Assembly (NCBI RefSeq): GCF_000331735.1
Contig: NC_020126.1
Coordinates: 7,753,501-7,817,500 of the forward strand
Reading direction: 5' to 3'
Source of the DNA: Myxococcus stipitatus DSM 14675
GTDB lineage: Bacteria; Myxococcota; Myxococcia; Myxococcales; Myxococcaceae
Length of the DNA: 64,000 nucleotides
In this document: positions 53,378-62,995 of the stretch, in pieces
Position numbering within the stretch: position 1 is the first letter of the stretch
Layout: each line of letters opens with the position of its first letter
The notes under the pieces: generated by a model
Database searches by the model: none
What the model saw: the letters and a program-made list of their open reading frames with translations, nothing else
What the model was told of the DNA's origin: nothing
Program-made: the position numbers and the translations under genes

Positions 53378-54919
53378 ATGCAGCTTCCAGGACCTCTCCA
53401 CCGGATGGGACTTCCCACCCTGGTGGTCCTCATGACCCTGCTCGCCTTCCTGGCTCCCGAGCGTGTCCTCGCGGCGGACCGGGGCGCGTGGGCCCCCAAC
53501 GTCCAGTACGCCACGGGTGACATCGTCGCCTACGGGGGCAAGGGCTACGACTGCCGTCAGCCGCACACCTCGCTCGTCGGGTGGGAGCCGCCCAACGTCC
53601 CGGCGCTCTGGTCGCCGAGGACCGGCACGCCTCCCACCGACACCGAGGCCCCCTCCACGCCCACGGGCCTGGCGTCCCAGGGCGTGAGCAGCGACAGCGT
53701 GACGCTGTCGTGGAATGCGTCCACCGACAACGTGCGCGTCACCGGCTACGAGGTCTTCGTCAACGGGGGCACGACGCCATCCGCGTCCACGGAGACGACC
53801 GGCGCCAGCGTGGTGGGGCTGTCCCCGGCGACCGCGTACACGTTCACCGTGAAGGCCCGGGACGCCGCGGGCAACCGTTCACCGGCGAGCGGTTCCATCT
53901 CCGCGACGACGACGGATGGGCCCAGGCCCACGGGGAAGAAGATCATCGTGGGCTACTGGCACAACTTCGACAACGGCTCGGGCAACATCCGGCTGCGCGA
54001 CATCTCCGCGAAGTACAACGTCATCCAGGTGGCCTTCGCGGAGCCGGTGGGCGGGCCGGGCTCCGGCAACATGGGCTTCGTGCCGTACAACTCGACGGTC
54101 GACGAGTTCAAGGCGGACGTCGCCTTCCTGAGGGGCCAGGGCCGCAAGGTGCTCATCTCCATCGGCGGCGCCAACGGCACGGTGCACCTGGATGACGCCA
54201 CCGCGCGACAGAACTTCGTCACCACGATGCAGTCCCTCATCAGCACCTACGGCTTCGACGGGTTCGACCTGGACCTGGAAGGAAGCTCGCTGTCGCTCAA
54301 CGGCACCGACACCGACTTCCGCAATCCCACCACGCCGCGCATCGTCAACCTCATCCAGGCCACCCGCCAGCTGCTCAACCAGAACGGCGCGGGTTTCGTG
54401 CTCACCATGGCCCCGGAGACGGCCTACGTGCAGGGTGGCATGGCCGCGTACGGGGGCCCCTGGGGCGCGTACCTGCCCGTCATCCACGCGCTGCGCGACA
54501 GGCTGACCTACCTGCACGTGCAGCACTACAACACGGGCACCGTCATGGCGCTGGATGGGCGGGCCTATGGGCAGGGCACCGCGGACTTCCACGTAGCGAT
54601 GGCGGAGATGCTCCTGCAGGGCTTCCCCATCGGAGGCAACGCCTCCAACACATTCCCCGCGCTGCGTCCGGAGCAGGTGTTGATTGGCCTGCCGGCCTCG
54701 CCCCAGGCGGCGGGAGGTGGGTACACGAGCCCGGCCACCGTGCAGCGGGCGCTCGACTACCTCATCAAGGGCAAGTCCTTCGGCGGCGGCTACGTGCTGC
54801 GCAACCCCGCGGGCTACCCCGGCTTCAAGGGCCTGATGACCTGGTCCATCAACTGGGACAAGTTCTCCAACTTCGAGTTCTCCAACAGCCACCGGGCGTA
54901 CCTGGACACCTACCCCTAG
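53378..54919 (+). CDS. Secreted GH18 chitinase with ChtBD3 and FnIII domains
   Basis: This 513-residue enzyme has a signal peptide (LPTLVVLMTLLAFLAPERVLA), a carbohydrate-binding ChtBD3/CBM5-12 module (WAPNVQYATGDIVAYGGKGYDC, VGWEPP), a fibronectin type III domain (~residues 85-175), and a GH18 TIM barrel beginning IIVGYWHNFDN. The catalytic motif DGFDLDLE ends at Glu301, the acid/base of retaining chitinases; MAPE and the MTWSINWD strand are also present. It degrades extracellular chitin, fitting a predatory or saprophytic soil myxobacterium. ATG 53378 has AAAGG 8 bases upstream and starts just before the signal peptide; longer frames begin at 53297 or 53327. It ends in a perfect 12-bp hairpin. 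Confidence 0.93.
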   Translation: MQLPGPLHRMGLPTLVVLMTLLAFLAPERVLAADRGAWAPNVQYATGDIVAYGGKGYDCRQPHTSLVGWEPPNVPALWSPRTGTPPTDTEAPSTPTGLASQGVSSDSVTLSWNASTDNVRVTGYEVFVNGGTTPSASTETTGASVVGLSPATAYTFTVKARDAAGNRSPASGSISATTTDGPRPTGKKIIVGYWHNFDNGSGNIRLRDISAKYNVIQVAFAEPVGGPGSGNMGFVPYNSTVDEFKADVAFLRGQGRKVLISIGGANGTVHLDDATARQNFVTTMQSLISTYGFDGFDLDLEGSSLSLNGTDTDFRNPTTPRIVNLIQATRQLLNQNGAGFVLTMAPETAYVQGGMAAYGGPWGAYLPVIHALRDRLTYLHVQHYNTGTVMALDGRAYGQGTADFHVAMAEMLLQGFPIGGNASNTFPALRPEQVLIGLPASPQAAGGGYTSPATVQRALDYLIKGKSFGGGYVLRNPAGYPGFKGLMTWSINWDKFSNFEFSNSHRAYLDTYP

Positions 54920-54932
54920 CCACGCCCTCCCA

Positions 54933-54965
54933 GGACCCGGCGCAGGCGAGGATTGCGCCGGGTCC
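54933..54965 (+). terminator. Perfect 12-bp hairpin terminator after chitinase
   Basis: GGACCCGGCGCA (54933-54944) pairs exactly with TGCGCCGGGTCC (54954-54965) around a 9-base loop, 14 bases after the chitinase stop and 29 bases before the helicase start. No T-tract is present. It should separate the chitinase from the helicase transcript. Confidence 0.82.
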
Positions 54966-54993
54966 GCCACGGCGCTAGGGAGGCGGTCCTCGT

Positions 54994-57900
54994 ATGTCCG
55001 CGACCGCCGACCTGCTCGAAGCCATCCAGGAGGAAGCCCGCTCGGAGACGTGGTCCGCTGGAATGGGCCTCGCCCGCGCGGGTGCTGTCTCGGTGCAGTC
55101 CGTGGGCGAGGAGGAGACGGTGCTGCGCGTGCGCGCCACCGGCCGCCCCGCCCCGGTGACCACCACCCTCTATCCCGAGGATGAAATCTGGGAGTGTGAC
55201 TGCCGAGGGAAGGTGGACCCGTGCGAGCACGTGGTCGCCGCCGCCCTCTTCCTGCACCACTCCTCGCAGAAGGGCGTGCCGCCGCGTCCCAGCGCGCCCC
55301 CGCCCCAGCGCCCCACCGCCGCGCCGCGCCCCCCCGTGAGCGCCGCGCCGCGCGCCCCCGCGAGCCCGGCCCCCGCCGGAGCACGCCCTGGCGCCGCGCC
55401 CAAGCCGGAGCGGATGGTGTACCGCTTCAAGCGCGTGGAGGGAGGGCTCCAGCTCGAGCGGCTGGTGGTGCGGCCCGACAACACCGCGCGCCTGCTCGCG
55501 CGCAGCCTGTCGTCGCTCCTGACGAATCCGGTGGAGGCCGCGCGCATCCAGGTGGAGCCGTGTGACCGCGTCGCGGACGCGCTGCTCGCCAGGCCCACGC
55601 GGGGCGCGTTGCCTCCCGAGCGACTGGAGGCGCTGCTGCGTGCGCTGGAGCCCGCGCGCACCATCCTCTTCGACGGCATGCTGGTGTCGGTGTCCAGCGA
55701 GCTGCTCCTTCCCCGCGTCACCGTGGAGGACCGCGGCGAGCAGACGGTGCTGAAGGTGGACCGGGACCCGCGCGCCACGGAGGTGGTCAGCCCCGGCATC
55801 GCGGCGGGAGGCGGCGTGCTCTTCCGGCTCGGTGAGCAGGCGCTCACCGGCTCCCGGCTGGAGAAGCTGCCGCAGGAGCGCGTCTTCTCGCCCGACCAGA
55901 TGGGCGACCTCACCGGCAAGGTGCTGCCGGAGATGGCGCGGCGGCTCCCCGTCGACGTGAAGAGCAAGCGGCTGCCGGCCATCGACCGCACGCTCAAGCC
56001 GCGCATCTCGCTGGAGCTGGACCCGCTGGACGCGGGCCTCTCCGCGCTGCCCACGCTCGTCTATGGCTCCCCGCCCACCGTGCGCATCGACAACGGGCGC
56101 ATGGTGTACCTGCAGGGCGCGGTGCCCGTGCGCAACGAGGCGGCCGAGCAGCAGCTCATCCACGGCCTGCGCGACGAGCTCAACATGGTCCCCGGGCGAC
56201 GGGTGACGGTGCAGGGCAAGGAGGCCGTGCAGCTCGCCGACAAGCTGCGCAAGTGGCGCGGCGGACTCACGGGAGACGCGGCGCGCTTCGTCAGCCCCGA
56301 CGTGAAGCTGCGCCCCTTGCTCAACGTGGAGGCGGGCGCGACGGCGGCGGGGGTGCCCAGCGTGGGCTTCTCGTTCGACTTCCAGGTGGAGGGCGCGGGA
56401 GACGAGGCGCCTCGCACCGTGGACGCGGGCGCGGTGATGAAGGCGTGGGAGGAGGGCCTGGGCCTCGTTCCCCTGGAGGGAGGCGGCTGGGCCCCGCTGC
56501 CAACGCAATGGCTGAAGTCACACGGTCACCGCGTGGCGGAGCTGCTCGCGGCGCGAGGCTCGGATGGGCGGCTGGCCAACCACGCCATCCCCCAGCTCAC
56601 CGAGCTGTGCGAGGAGCTGGAGCATCCGCCCCCGCCCGGCCTGGAGCGGCTGGCGCCCCTGGTGCAAGGCTTCGAGAAGCTCCCCGAGCCCCAGCTCCCC
56701 TCGGACCTCACGGCGAAGCTGCGCCCGTATCAGCTCCAGGGCGTCAGCTGGCTCACCTTCCTGCGGCAGGCGGGCCTGGGCGGCGTGCTCGCGGACGACA
56801 TGGGTCTGGGCAAGACGCTCCAGACCATCTGCATGGTCGGCAAGGGCACGCTCGTCGTCGCGCCCACCAGCGTGCTGCCCAACTGGCACGCGGAGGTGCG
56901 GCGCTTCCGCCCCTCGCTGAAGGTCTCCGTCTACCACGGCCCCGGACGCTCGCTGGACGAGACGGCCGACGTCACGCTCACGACGTACGCGCTCATGCGG
57001 CTGGACGCGGAGGTGCTGGGCGCGCGGCAGTGGGACATGGTGGTGCTGGACGAGGCCCAGGCCATCAAGAATCCCGACAGCCAGGTGGCGCGCGCGGCCT
57101 ACGGACTGGAGGCCCAGTTCCGGCTCGCGCTCAGCGGCACGCCCATCGAGAACCGGCTGGAGGAGCTGTGGAGCCTGATGCACTTCGCCAACCGGGGACT
57201 GCTCGGTGGGCGCAAGGACTTCGAGGAGCGCTGGGCGCGCCCCGTCAGTGACAACCTGAAGGGCGCGGCGGAGCGGCTTCGCGCGCGCATCCGGCCCTTC
57301 GTCCTGCGCAGGCTCAAGCGGGACGTGGCCCCGGAGCTTCCGCCTCGCACGGAGTCCGTGCGCCACGTCACCTTGAGCGAGCACGAGCGCGCCGTCTACG
57401 ACGCGGTGTACTCCGCCACGCGCGAGGAGGTGGTGTCCCAGCTAGAGGCGGGCGGCAGCGTGCTCAAGGCGCTGGAGGCGCTCCTTCGCTTGCGTCAGGC
57501 CGCGTGCCACCCCGCGCTCGTGCCGGGCCAGCAGGCGAAGTCGTCGTCCAAGGTGCAGGCGCTGGTGGAGGCGCTCTCCACCGCGGTGGAGGATGGCCAC
57601 AAGGCGCTCGTCTTCTCGCAGTGGACGTCCATGCTGGACCTCATCGAGCCCGCGCTGCGCGAGGCCGGCATCGGCTTCATCCGCCTGGACGGCTCCACCG
57701 CCAACCGAGGCGCCGTGGCGGAGGCCTTCCAGGACCCGAAGGGCCCGCCCGTGATGCTCATCTCGCTCAAGGCGGGCGCCACGGGACTGAACCTCACCGC
57801 GGCGGACCACGTGTTCCTGGTGGACCCGTGGTGGAACCCGTCCGTGGAGAACCAGGCCGCGGACCGCGCGCATCGCATCGGTCAGCAGCGCCCCGTCATG

Positions 57901-58047
57901 GTGTACCGGCTCGTGTCCCAGGGCACGGTGGAGGAGAAGATCCTCACGCTCCAGGACAAGAAGCGCGCGCTGTTCGAGTCCGCGCTCGGAGGCGCCTCGG
58001 GAGGCGCCGCCATCACCCGCGCGGACCTGATGCAGCTGCTCGACTGA
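54994..58047 (+). CDS. SWIM-type zinc finger SNF2-family helicase
   Basis: This 1,017-residue protein belongs to the bacterial SWIM-SNF2 group. The SWIM motif is C68-x-C70-x6-C77-x-H79 ([12 protein letters not shown]). A Pro/Ala-rich linker (~95-135) follows, then a bacterial-specific middle region, then the SNF2 motor: motif I DDMGLGKT (Lys607), motif II DEAQ (Asp686), SGTPIEN, and helicase-C motifs including [16 protein letters not shown] and a [12 protein letters not shown] motif VI. It uses ATP to translocate on double-stranded DNA; roles in transcription recycling or DNA repair are suspected for the family. GGGAGG precedes the ATG by ~10 bases. It overlaps nothing and converges with the next lipoprotein gene with only 12 bases between stops. 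Confidence 0.93.
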   Translation: MSATADLLEAIQEEARSETWSAGMGLARAGAVSVQSVGEEETVLRVRATGRPAPVTTTLYPEDEIWECDCRGKVDPCEHVVAAALFLHHSSQKGVPPRPSAPPPQRPTAAPRPPVSAAPRAPASPAPAGARPGAAPKPERMVYRFKRVEGGLQLERLVVRPDNTARLLARSLSSLLTNPVEAARIQVEPCDRVADALLARPTRGALPPERLEALLRALEPARTILFDGMLVSVSSELLLPRVTVEDRGEQTVLKVDRDPRATEVVSPGIAAGGGVLFRLGEQALTGSRLEKLPQERVFSPDQMGDLTGKVLPEMARRLPVDVKSKRLPAIDRTLKPRISLELDPLDAGLSALPTLVYGSPPTVRIDNGRMVYLQGAVPVRNEAAEQQLIHGLRDELNMVPGRRVTVQGKEAVQLADKLRKWRGGLTGDAARFVSPDVKLRPLLNVEAGATAAGVPSVGFSFDFQVEGAGDEAPRTVDAGAVMKAWEEGLGLVPLEGGGWAPLPTQWLKSHGHRVAELLAARGSDGRLANHAIPQLTELCEELEHPPPPGLERLAPLVQGFEKLPEPQLPSDLTAKLRPYQLQGVSWLTFLRQAGLGGVLADDMGLGKTLQTICMVGKGTLVVAPTSVLPNWHAEVRRFRPSLKVSVYHGPGRSLDETADVTLTTYALMRLDAEVLGARQWDMVVLDEAQAIKNPDSQVARAAYGLEAQFRLALSGTPIENRLEELWSLMHFANRGLLGGRKDFEERWARPVSDNLKGAAERLRARIRPFVLRRLKRDVAPELPPRTESVRHVTLSEHERAVYDAVYSATREEVVSQLEAGGSVLKALEALLRLRQAACHPALVPGQQAKSSSKVQALVEALSTAVEDGHKALVFSQWTSMLDLIEPALREAGIGFIRLDGSTANRGAVAEAFQDPKGPPVMLISLKAGATGLNLTAADHVFLVDPWWNPSVENQAADRAHRIGQQRPVMVYRLVSQGTVEEKILTLQDKKRALFESALGGASGGAAITRADLMQLLD

Positions 58048-58066
58048 CGGCGGGCCTCCTCAGTCG
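58041..58066. terminator. Small inverted repeat spanning two convergent stop codons
   Basis: CGACTGA (58041-58047) pairs with TCAGTCG (58060-58066) across 12 bases. Both arms contain the stop codons of the convergent helicase and lipoprotein genes, each ending Asp-TGA. It could be a compact bidirectional terminator, but a 7-bp stem and shared Asp-TGA codons may be coincidence. Confidence 0.4.
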
Positions 58067-58632
58067 CAGGAGGTCTGCCCCGTGAGGGGCTTGTTCGTCG
58101 TCGTGATGCAGGAGCAGATGCGCGAGTCGCAGGTGAACGTCGCGGTCTCCTCACACAGCGAGCTCACCTTCTGGAACCCGAGGACCGGCCGGCCCTCGGT
58201 CTCCAGGTCCTGGAGGTAGACGGTGTTCCCCTGGACCGCGAAGGCATAGGTGAACTGCGTGGTCATCCGCTTCTCCTCGAGCTCGTCGCAGTTGCCCGTC
58301 ACGGAGACCGTCAGCTTCCCGCCGTCCGCCTTCCAGGTGCCCACGAAGTTGCTCCAGGAGCGGCCGATGAGGAGGATGGACTTCCCCTGGATGAGCATCG
58401 CCTGCGAGTGGTGGCTGCCCTGCGCCATGCGGTAGAGGCCATCCGCCAGGGTGCCTCCCGTCAGCGCCGGAGGATTCGCCACCTCCCGGCTCGTCGGATA
58501 CCAGGTCGAGCACCAGCCCACGGCGGAACACTGCAGCGCACTCCCGCCACCGCCGTCCTCACCGTCGTCGGAGTTGCCGCAGCCCACCGCCAGCAGGGAG
58601 AGAAGCACCCCGAAACCCATCGCTGTCTTCAT
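58060..58632 (-). CDS. Lipoprotein of unknown function
   Basis: This 190-residue protein starts MKTAMGFGVLLSLLAVGC, with the lipobox LAVGC, so Cys18 should be lipidated. An acidic Gly-rich spacer (GNSDDGEDGGGG) leads to a mature domain with about eight cysteines and beta-rich segments (ILLIGRSWSNFVGTWKADGGKLTVSVTG), a lipocalin-like or small beta-sandwich pattern. Function is unknown. GAGAGGA lies 4-5 bases before the ATG. A long frame continues upstream (to 59466) but is antisense shadow to nothing useful and lacks the lipoprotein start, so it is rejected. It shares a tight convergent end with the helicase. Confidence 0.82.
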   Translation of the reverse strand: MKTAMGFGVLLSLLAVGCGNSDDGEDGGGGSALQCSAVGWCSTWYPTSREVANPPALTGGTLADGLYRMAQGSHHSQAMLIQGKSILLIGRSWSNFVGTWKADGGKLTVSVTGNCDELEEKRMTTQFTYAFAVQGNTVYLQDLETEGRPVLGFQKVSSLCEETATFTCDSRICSCITTTNKPLTGQTSCD

Positions 58633-58715
58633 ATCGTCCTCTCGAGAATCCATGGGGAAACCCGGCCCCATGAAGAGGAGACACGCCGCACCAGGGTGTT
58701 GCGGGGAATCGACAG

Positions 58716-61700
58716 CTACCTCGGACAGAGGCTCCACTCGGCTCGCGCGTCCAGGGTCTCCCGCGCATAGGCCCTCCGCCAGGGGTCCAGCTCCGCCCAC
58801 GCTCGCGCCGCTTCCTGGCACGCGTCGGAGGTGGCCCCCGTCAGTCGAAGCGCCTGGGCCAGACGCCGCCGCATCAAGGGCACCTGCGCGGAGACCACCT
58901 GCTGCGCCATGAGGGCGCCGAGCCCCTCCCGCAAGGGCGCCAGCGCTTCCACGGGCTTTCCTCGCGCGAGGTGGATGTCTCCCAGCAACAGCAGCGTCTT
59001 GATGCGCTCCGGGGAAGAAGGCCCCTGGTCTCGCTCCAGGCTCGCCAGCGCGCCCTCCGCGTGGGTCCGTGCCTCGTCCACACGCCCCAGGAAGAGCAGC
59101 GCGTCCGCGAGGGAGCGCAGTCCCTCGCCATCCACCGCCCCCTTCGCGAGCAGCGGCTCCTGGAGCGCGACCCCTTGCGCATGGAAGCCCCGGGCCTCTC
59201 GCGCGCGGCCCAGCAGGCGCAACAGGCGCCCCACCTCGTGCGCATCCAAGGCCACTTCCGGATGGGTGGCGCCATAGACACGCTGGTGATGGACCAGGCT
59301 GCGCCGCGCCTGCGCCAACTCCTGCTCCCGCTCTCCCAGCTCGCCCAACACGCCCAGCCGGTTCGACTCCATGCCCATCAACACGGGGCTGTCGGGCCCC
59401 ACGCTCTTGCCCGCCAAGGACAGGCTCTTCTCGGCGGCCTCCCGTGCTTGGGGACCGTGTCCCCACTCGAAGTAGATGATGGCCAGGGTGGACCAGGTCC
59501 GGGCCACCGCCAGGTGTTCCTCACCGAGCGACCAACGCAGGATGGCGAGGGCCCGCTGAAGGGACGCCTCCGCGCGCGAGAGCTCACCCAGGTGCGCCAG
59601 CGTGCCACCGAGGTTCTGCAGGGCCACCCCGGTGTGCGGATGCTCCGCGCCGTGGAGCCCCTCGTGAATCCGGAGGGCCTCCTCCTGCCAGCGCTTCGCG
59701 TCCAACAGCCGGCCTTGGTACCGGGCGAGAATCCCCAGCCGGCCATTCAGCTCCGCGCGCGCGAGCACCTGGCCTCGCGCGGTCGCCGCCTCCAGCGACT
59801 TGCGAAGGAGGACCTCCGCCTCCGCGAAGCGCCCCTCCTGCTCCATCAGCTCCGCATGGACATGGTCCAACAAGGTGTCCAGCTCCGCATCCCGGAGCGT
59901 CTCCGCCACGGCTCGCGCGCGGTGGAGGAAGGGCCAGGCCTCCTCGGCGCGCCGCAAGTCGTGTCCCAGCAACCACGCCTGCGCATGCAGCACCCGCGCG
60001 AGCACGCCCAGGTGACGACCCGCCTCCGCCGCGAGGGCCCCCTGTGACAGGGACGCTCGCGCATCCTCGAATGCCCCCGCTTCTTCTTGAAGGCGGGCGC
60101 AGAGCAGGTGGGCCTCCGCCTCCAGCGGCCGGTGACGCGTGAGCAGCGCACGGTCCCTCGCGGGCAGGGCCACCTTCAGCGCCTCGGTCACGTGCCCCGC
60201 GAGCAGCTCCGCCCCCGCCTTCGCGAGCACGGCGCGCACCGCCTCCACCTCCGCTCGGGCCGCGGGGTCCTCGGGCGGGGACACCGCCTCCTGCAACGTC
60301 CTCACATCGGCGCAGCGCGCGACACCTCCGAGCGAGGTGCCCAACGCGAAGCCTCGCTCCACCGTGCGGGTGTCCGCGCCCTGCAACGCCACCGTCAGCC
60401 GCCCCAGCTCGCCCAGCCGCTGGTCCAGACACGTCATGCGCAGTCCGAGCACCGCGTCGGATTGCTCGCCGAACACGCGCGTCGCCTCACACGCCTCTTG
60501 ATGCGCCCGCGTCCACTCCCGCGTCCACCGGTCCAGCGCGGAGGCCACGGCCTGGAAGGAGGCCTCGGCCGCCGGAGCCCCTGTCTTCAGGAAGGCCCGA
60601 CGGGTCGACTCGCGGAGGGGCGCATCCCAGACGCCCGTGAGGTGCCGCTCGCTCCCATGGCACGTCTCGCGAGGCTCCGAGGTGTGGCCCCAGGCGAGGA
60701 ACACCGCCCCCACCAGTCCACCGCCCACCACCGCGGTGACCAGCGTGCGCCTCCAGGCTCCCGCATCACGGGCGAGTCGGGCACGCAGGGCGTCCATCGA
60801 CTCGAAGCGCCGCGCGGGCTCGGCGGAGAGTCCTCGACGGACCAGGGCCTTGAGCCAGCCAGGGACTCCTGCCTGCTCGGGCCGGATGGATTGCCGCTCC
60901 ATCGCCGACAGGAGTTCTTCGTGGGTCGCGCCCTCGAAGGGCCGCTGCCCGTTGAGGGCCTCGTAGAGCGCGACACAGAAGGCGAACTGGTCCGAGCGCG
61001 CATCCCCCCGCTCTCCCCGGAGCTGCTCCGGCGAGCCATAGGCGGGGGTTCCCAGCAACGCGCCCGTGACGGTGAGGCGCTCGGTGCCGGAGGCAGCGGG
61101 CCCTGGCCCCGGCCTCGCGGCGTGGGTGCTCGTGACATCGGACAGGCCGAAGTCGGTGATACGGACCTGTCCCTCCCGGGTCAGCAGCACGTTGTCGGGC
61201 TTGAAGTCGCGGTGGACGATGCCCAGCGCATGGGTGGCCGCGAGCCCCTCCGCTGCTTGGATGAAGCGCGCGAGAATCTCCCGCCGCGAGCGCGGCTTCT
61301 CCAGGAGCCACCGCCGCAGCGTGCCGCCCTCGACCAACTCCATCACCAGGAAGAGCTGTCCCTGGTACTCCCCGACATCGTGAAGGCTCGCGACATGGGG
61401 ATGGGACAGCCGCGCCATGGTGCGCGCCTCTCGCTCCAGCCGCTGACGCGCCTGCGTGAGCGCGCCTTCCCGAAGGCGCTCGAGGTTGAGCAGCTTGAGC
61501 GCCACCTTGCGGTCCAGGTCCGGGTCGTACGCGGCATGCACACGACCCATGCCGCCTTCCCCCAACAACCCCAGCACCACGTAGCGCCCCACGCGAGTCC
61601 CGGTGACGAGCGGCCCCGGCGCGGGTGCGGACAGCGGAGCGTCGAGCGCACTCAGCGCCGCGAGCACACCCCGGCACTCGGAGCATCCCGTGACATGCGT

Positions 61701-61778
61701 CCGCACGTCTCGCATCGCCTCCGGCGCGAGCACGCCATTCACATGACGCGTGAGCGTGTCCTCATCCGGGCACGTCAC
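58716..61778 (-). CDS. zf-HC2 / Ser-Thr protein kinase / TM / TPR protein
   Basis: This 1,020-residue membrane kinase begins with an anti-sigma-type zinc-binding motif, H28-x3-C32-x2-C35 (HVTGCSEC). The kinase domain follows at ~65-335: Gly-loop GEGGMGRV (73-80), Lys95 in VALK, H189-R190-D191-F-K-P-D-N, D209-F-G, and GTPAYGSPEQ. A single transmembrane helix lies at ~344-363, so the kinase is cytoplasmic and the C-terminus external. About 600 residues of helical, TPR-like repeats follow (for example around NLGGTLAHLGELSRAEASLQRALAIL). Its start overlaps the stop of the adjacent sigma-factor gene (ATGA). The fusion suggests one protein acting both as anti-sigma factor and kinase for that sigma factor; this is inference. 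Confidence 0.92.
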   Translation of the reverse strand: MTCPDEDTLTRHVNGVLAPEAMRDVRTHVTGCSECRGVLAALSALDAPLSAPAPGPLVTGTRVGRYVVLGLLGEGGMGRVHAAYDPDLDRKVALKLLNLERLREGALTQARQRLEREARTMARLSHPHVASLHDVGEYQGQLFLVMELVEGGTLRRWLLEKPRSRREILARFIQAAEGLAATHALGIVHRDFKPDNVLLTREGQVRITDFGLSDVTSTHAARPGPGPAASGTERLTVTGALLGTPAYGSPEQLRGERGDARSDQFAFCVALYEALNGQRPFEGATHEELLSAMERQSIRPEQAGVPGWLKALVRRGLSAEPARRFESMDALRARLARDAGAWRRTLVTAVVGGGLVGAVFLAWGHTSEPRETCHGSERHLTGVWDAPLRESTRRAFLKTGAPAAEASFQAVASALDRWTREWTRAHQEACEATRVFGEQSDAVLGLRMTCLDQRLGELGRLTVALQGADTRTVERGFALGTSLGGVARCADVRTLQEAVSPPEDPAARAEVEAVRAVLAKAGAELLAGHVTEALKVALPARDRALLTRHRPLEAEAHLLCARLQEEAGAFEDARASLSQGALAAEAGRHLGVLARVLHAQAWLLGHDLRRAEEAWPFLHRARAVAETLRDAELDTLLDHVHAELMEQEGRFAEAEVLLRKSLEAATARGQVLARAELNGRLGILARYQGRLLDAKRWQEEALRIHEGLHGAEHPHTGVALQNLGGTLAHLGELSRAEASLQRALAILRWSLGEEHLAVARTWSTLAIIYFEWGHGPQAREAAEKSLSLAGKSVGPDSPVLMGMESNRLGVLGELGEREQELAQARRSLVHHQRVYGATHPEVALDAHEVGRLLRLLGRAREARGFHAQGVALQEPLLAKGAVDGEGLRSLADALLFLGRVDEARTHAEGALASLERDQGPSSPERIKTLLLLGDIHLARGKPVEALAPLREGLGALMAQQVVSAQVPLMRRRLAQALRLTGATSDACQEAARAWAELDPWRRAYARETLDARAEWSLCPR

Positions 61779-62674
61779 CGAGGCCCTCCCAGCAGCCCCG
61801 AGAGGCTCAAGTCCAATCGGCCATGGATGGCGCGCATCAAGCTCTCCAACTCCTCCTCGCGCAGCGACAGTCGCTCCGACAACACGCGCCGCGTCCGCTT
61901 CTCCAACAGCGCCTGCACTCCAGAGAGCCGACGGGACAGCGTCGACTTGTGCAGCCCGAAGAGCGCGCCCATCTGCTCCAACGAGAGACGCTCGACGAAG
62001 TGCAGGCGGAGCACCTCCCGGTCTTCATCATCCAGCGAGGCCACGGCGCGGACGAAGGCGGCGCGCACGTGGGCTCGCGAGTCCTCGCGGATGAAGCTCA
62101 GCTCCAGTCCTCCTGGCGCGGGATGCGCGGCGAGCACCTCCGCCTCGACGAGGGACTCCTCCCCCTGCGCCTTCCGCATCCGCAGCGCGAGCCGCACCGC
62201 GGTGATGTTCACCCAATGCAGCAACGAGCCCACTCCCGCATAGCCCAGCAAGCGAGGTGGCGCGTCCTCACGCGGCATCAAGAGGTTCGCCCGGAGCGCC
62301 TGGAGCACCTCGTCCGCGAACGCCGGCGAAGGATGGATGCGAGCCAGCGGCACCCGCAGCTTCTGGAGGACCTCCTGCTCCAGTCGCGCATCCGCCCCCG
62401 CGAGCCCCTGCCCACAGGCGAGCGCGAGCGCGAGGTCCCGCGCGTGCAACCGCTCCAGCACGAGCCCCGGCTCCTCCGCCCGCGCGAGCTGCGTGCCCAG
62501 GTGCCGCGCGAAGGCCCTGGGCTCGGGCGCGGCGCCTTGCAGGGACGCCGCCTCGTCCAGCGCGCGCGACACGGCCTCGCCCAGGCGCGGCCAGGCGCGA
62601 AGGCAAGAGGCGCCAGGCTCTCCCATCGCGTGCAGCATGACCTCCAACGACGCGTCGAGGCGACTCGCAGCCAT
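61775..62674 (-). CDS. ECF-like RNA polymerase sigma factor
   Basis: This 299-residue protein resembles the myxobacterial ECF-type sigma factors paired with kinases. Residues ~130-190 hold a region-2-like segment (GVGSLLHWVNITAVRLALRMRK), and ~215-270 hold region 4 (LDDEDREVLRLHFVERLSLEQMGALFGLHKSTLSRRLSGVQALLEKR), with the helix-turn-helix LEQMGALFGLHKSTLSRRL. The N-terminal ~120 residues are extra to a minimal ECF sigma. AGGAGAGG precedes the ATG at 62674. It is translated together with the kinase/zf-HC2 gene, which likely controls it. Its own autoregulatory promoter may lie in the divergent gap upstream. Confidence 0.88.
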   Translation of the reverse strand: MAASRLDASLEVMLHAMGEPGASCLRAWPRLGEAVSRALDEAASLQGAAPEPRAFARHLGTQLARAEEPGLVLERLHARDLALALACGQGLAGADARLEQEVLQKLRVPLARIHPSPAFADEVLQALRANLLMPREDAPPRLLGYAGVGSLLHWVNITAVRLALRMRKAQGEESLVEAEVLAAHPAPGGLELSFIREDSRAHVRAAFVRAVASLDDEDREVLRLHFVERLSLEQMGALFGLHKSTLSRRLSGVQALLEKRTRRVLSERLSLREEELESLMRAIHGRLDLSLSGLLGGPR

Positions 62675-62995
62675 CCGGGCCTCTCCTACGCCGAGCCCGC
62701 GAGCCCATGCCCCGGACTCGAGCCGCTTCTTCCGTGCGGCCTTCGCGATGCACCTTCCGCGAAGTGGCGGCGCGCACTCGCGCCAGCCAGTCCCTGCAGG
62801 AGTACCGAGGAGTCCGTGCGCATGAGGGGCCGTGAGTCCGAGAGAGCGCGGAGACCGCGCGCCACTGTCTCTTCCTGTACCACGAAGCCCGGGACCTCAC
62901 CGAGCCCCCACCCGCCCGCCAGGTCGCGCCTCGCGAGGACAGGCCCGTCGTGCCAGCTGACCCCACATTCGGTAGGACACCGCGAGGAGCCCCTC
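62675..62995. other. Divergent intergenic region, no gene seen
   Basis: These 321 bases separate the sigma-factor start from the UvrA-like start. Composition stays GC-rich and no convincing promoter or gene was found. Frames crossing it are continuations of shadows. A Shine-Dalgarno for each flanking gene sits at its two ends. Confidence 0.45.

Noticed and set aside
53879-56508. Minus-strand open frames across the chitinase and helicase
   Set aside because: Both plus-strand genes have clear catalytic motifs; the opposite frames show only biased composition.
58633-59466. Long N-terminal extension of the lipoprotein at 58060
   Set aside because: It overlaps the kinase gene in another frame and would bury the lipobox signal peptide that begins at 58632.
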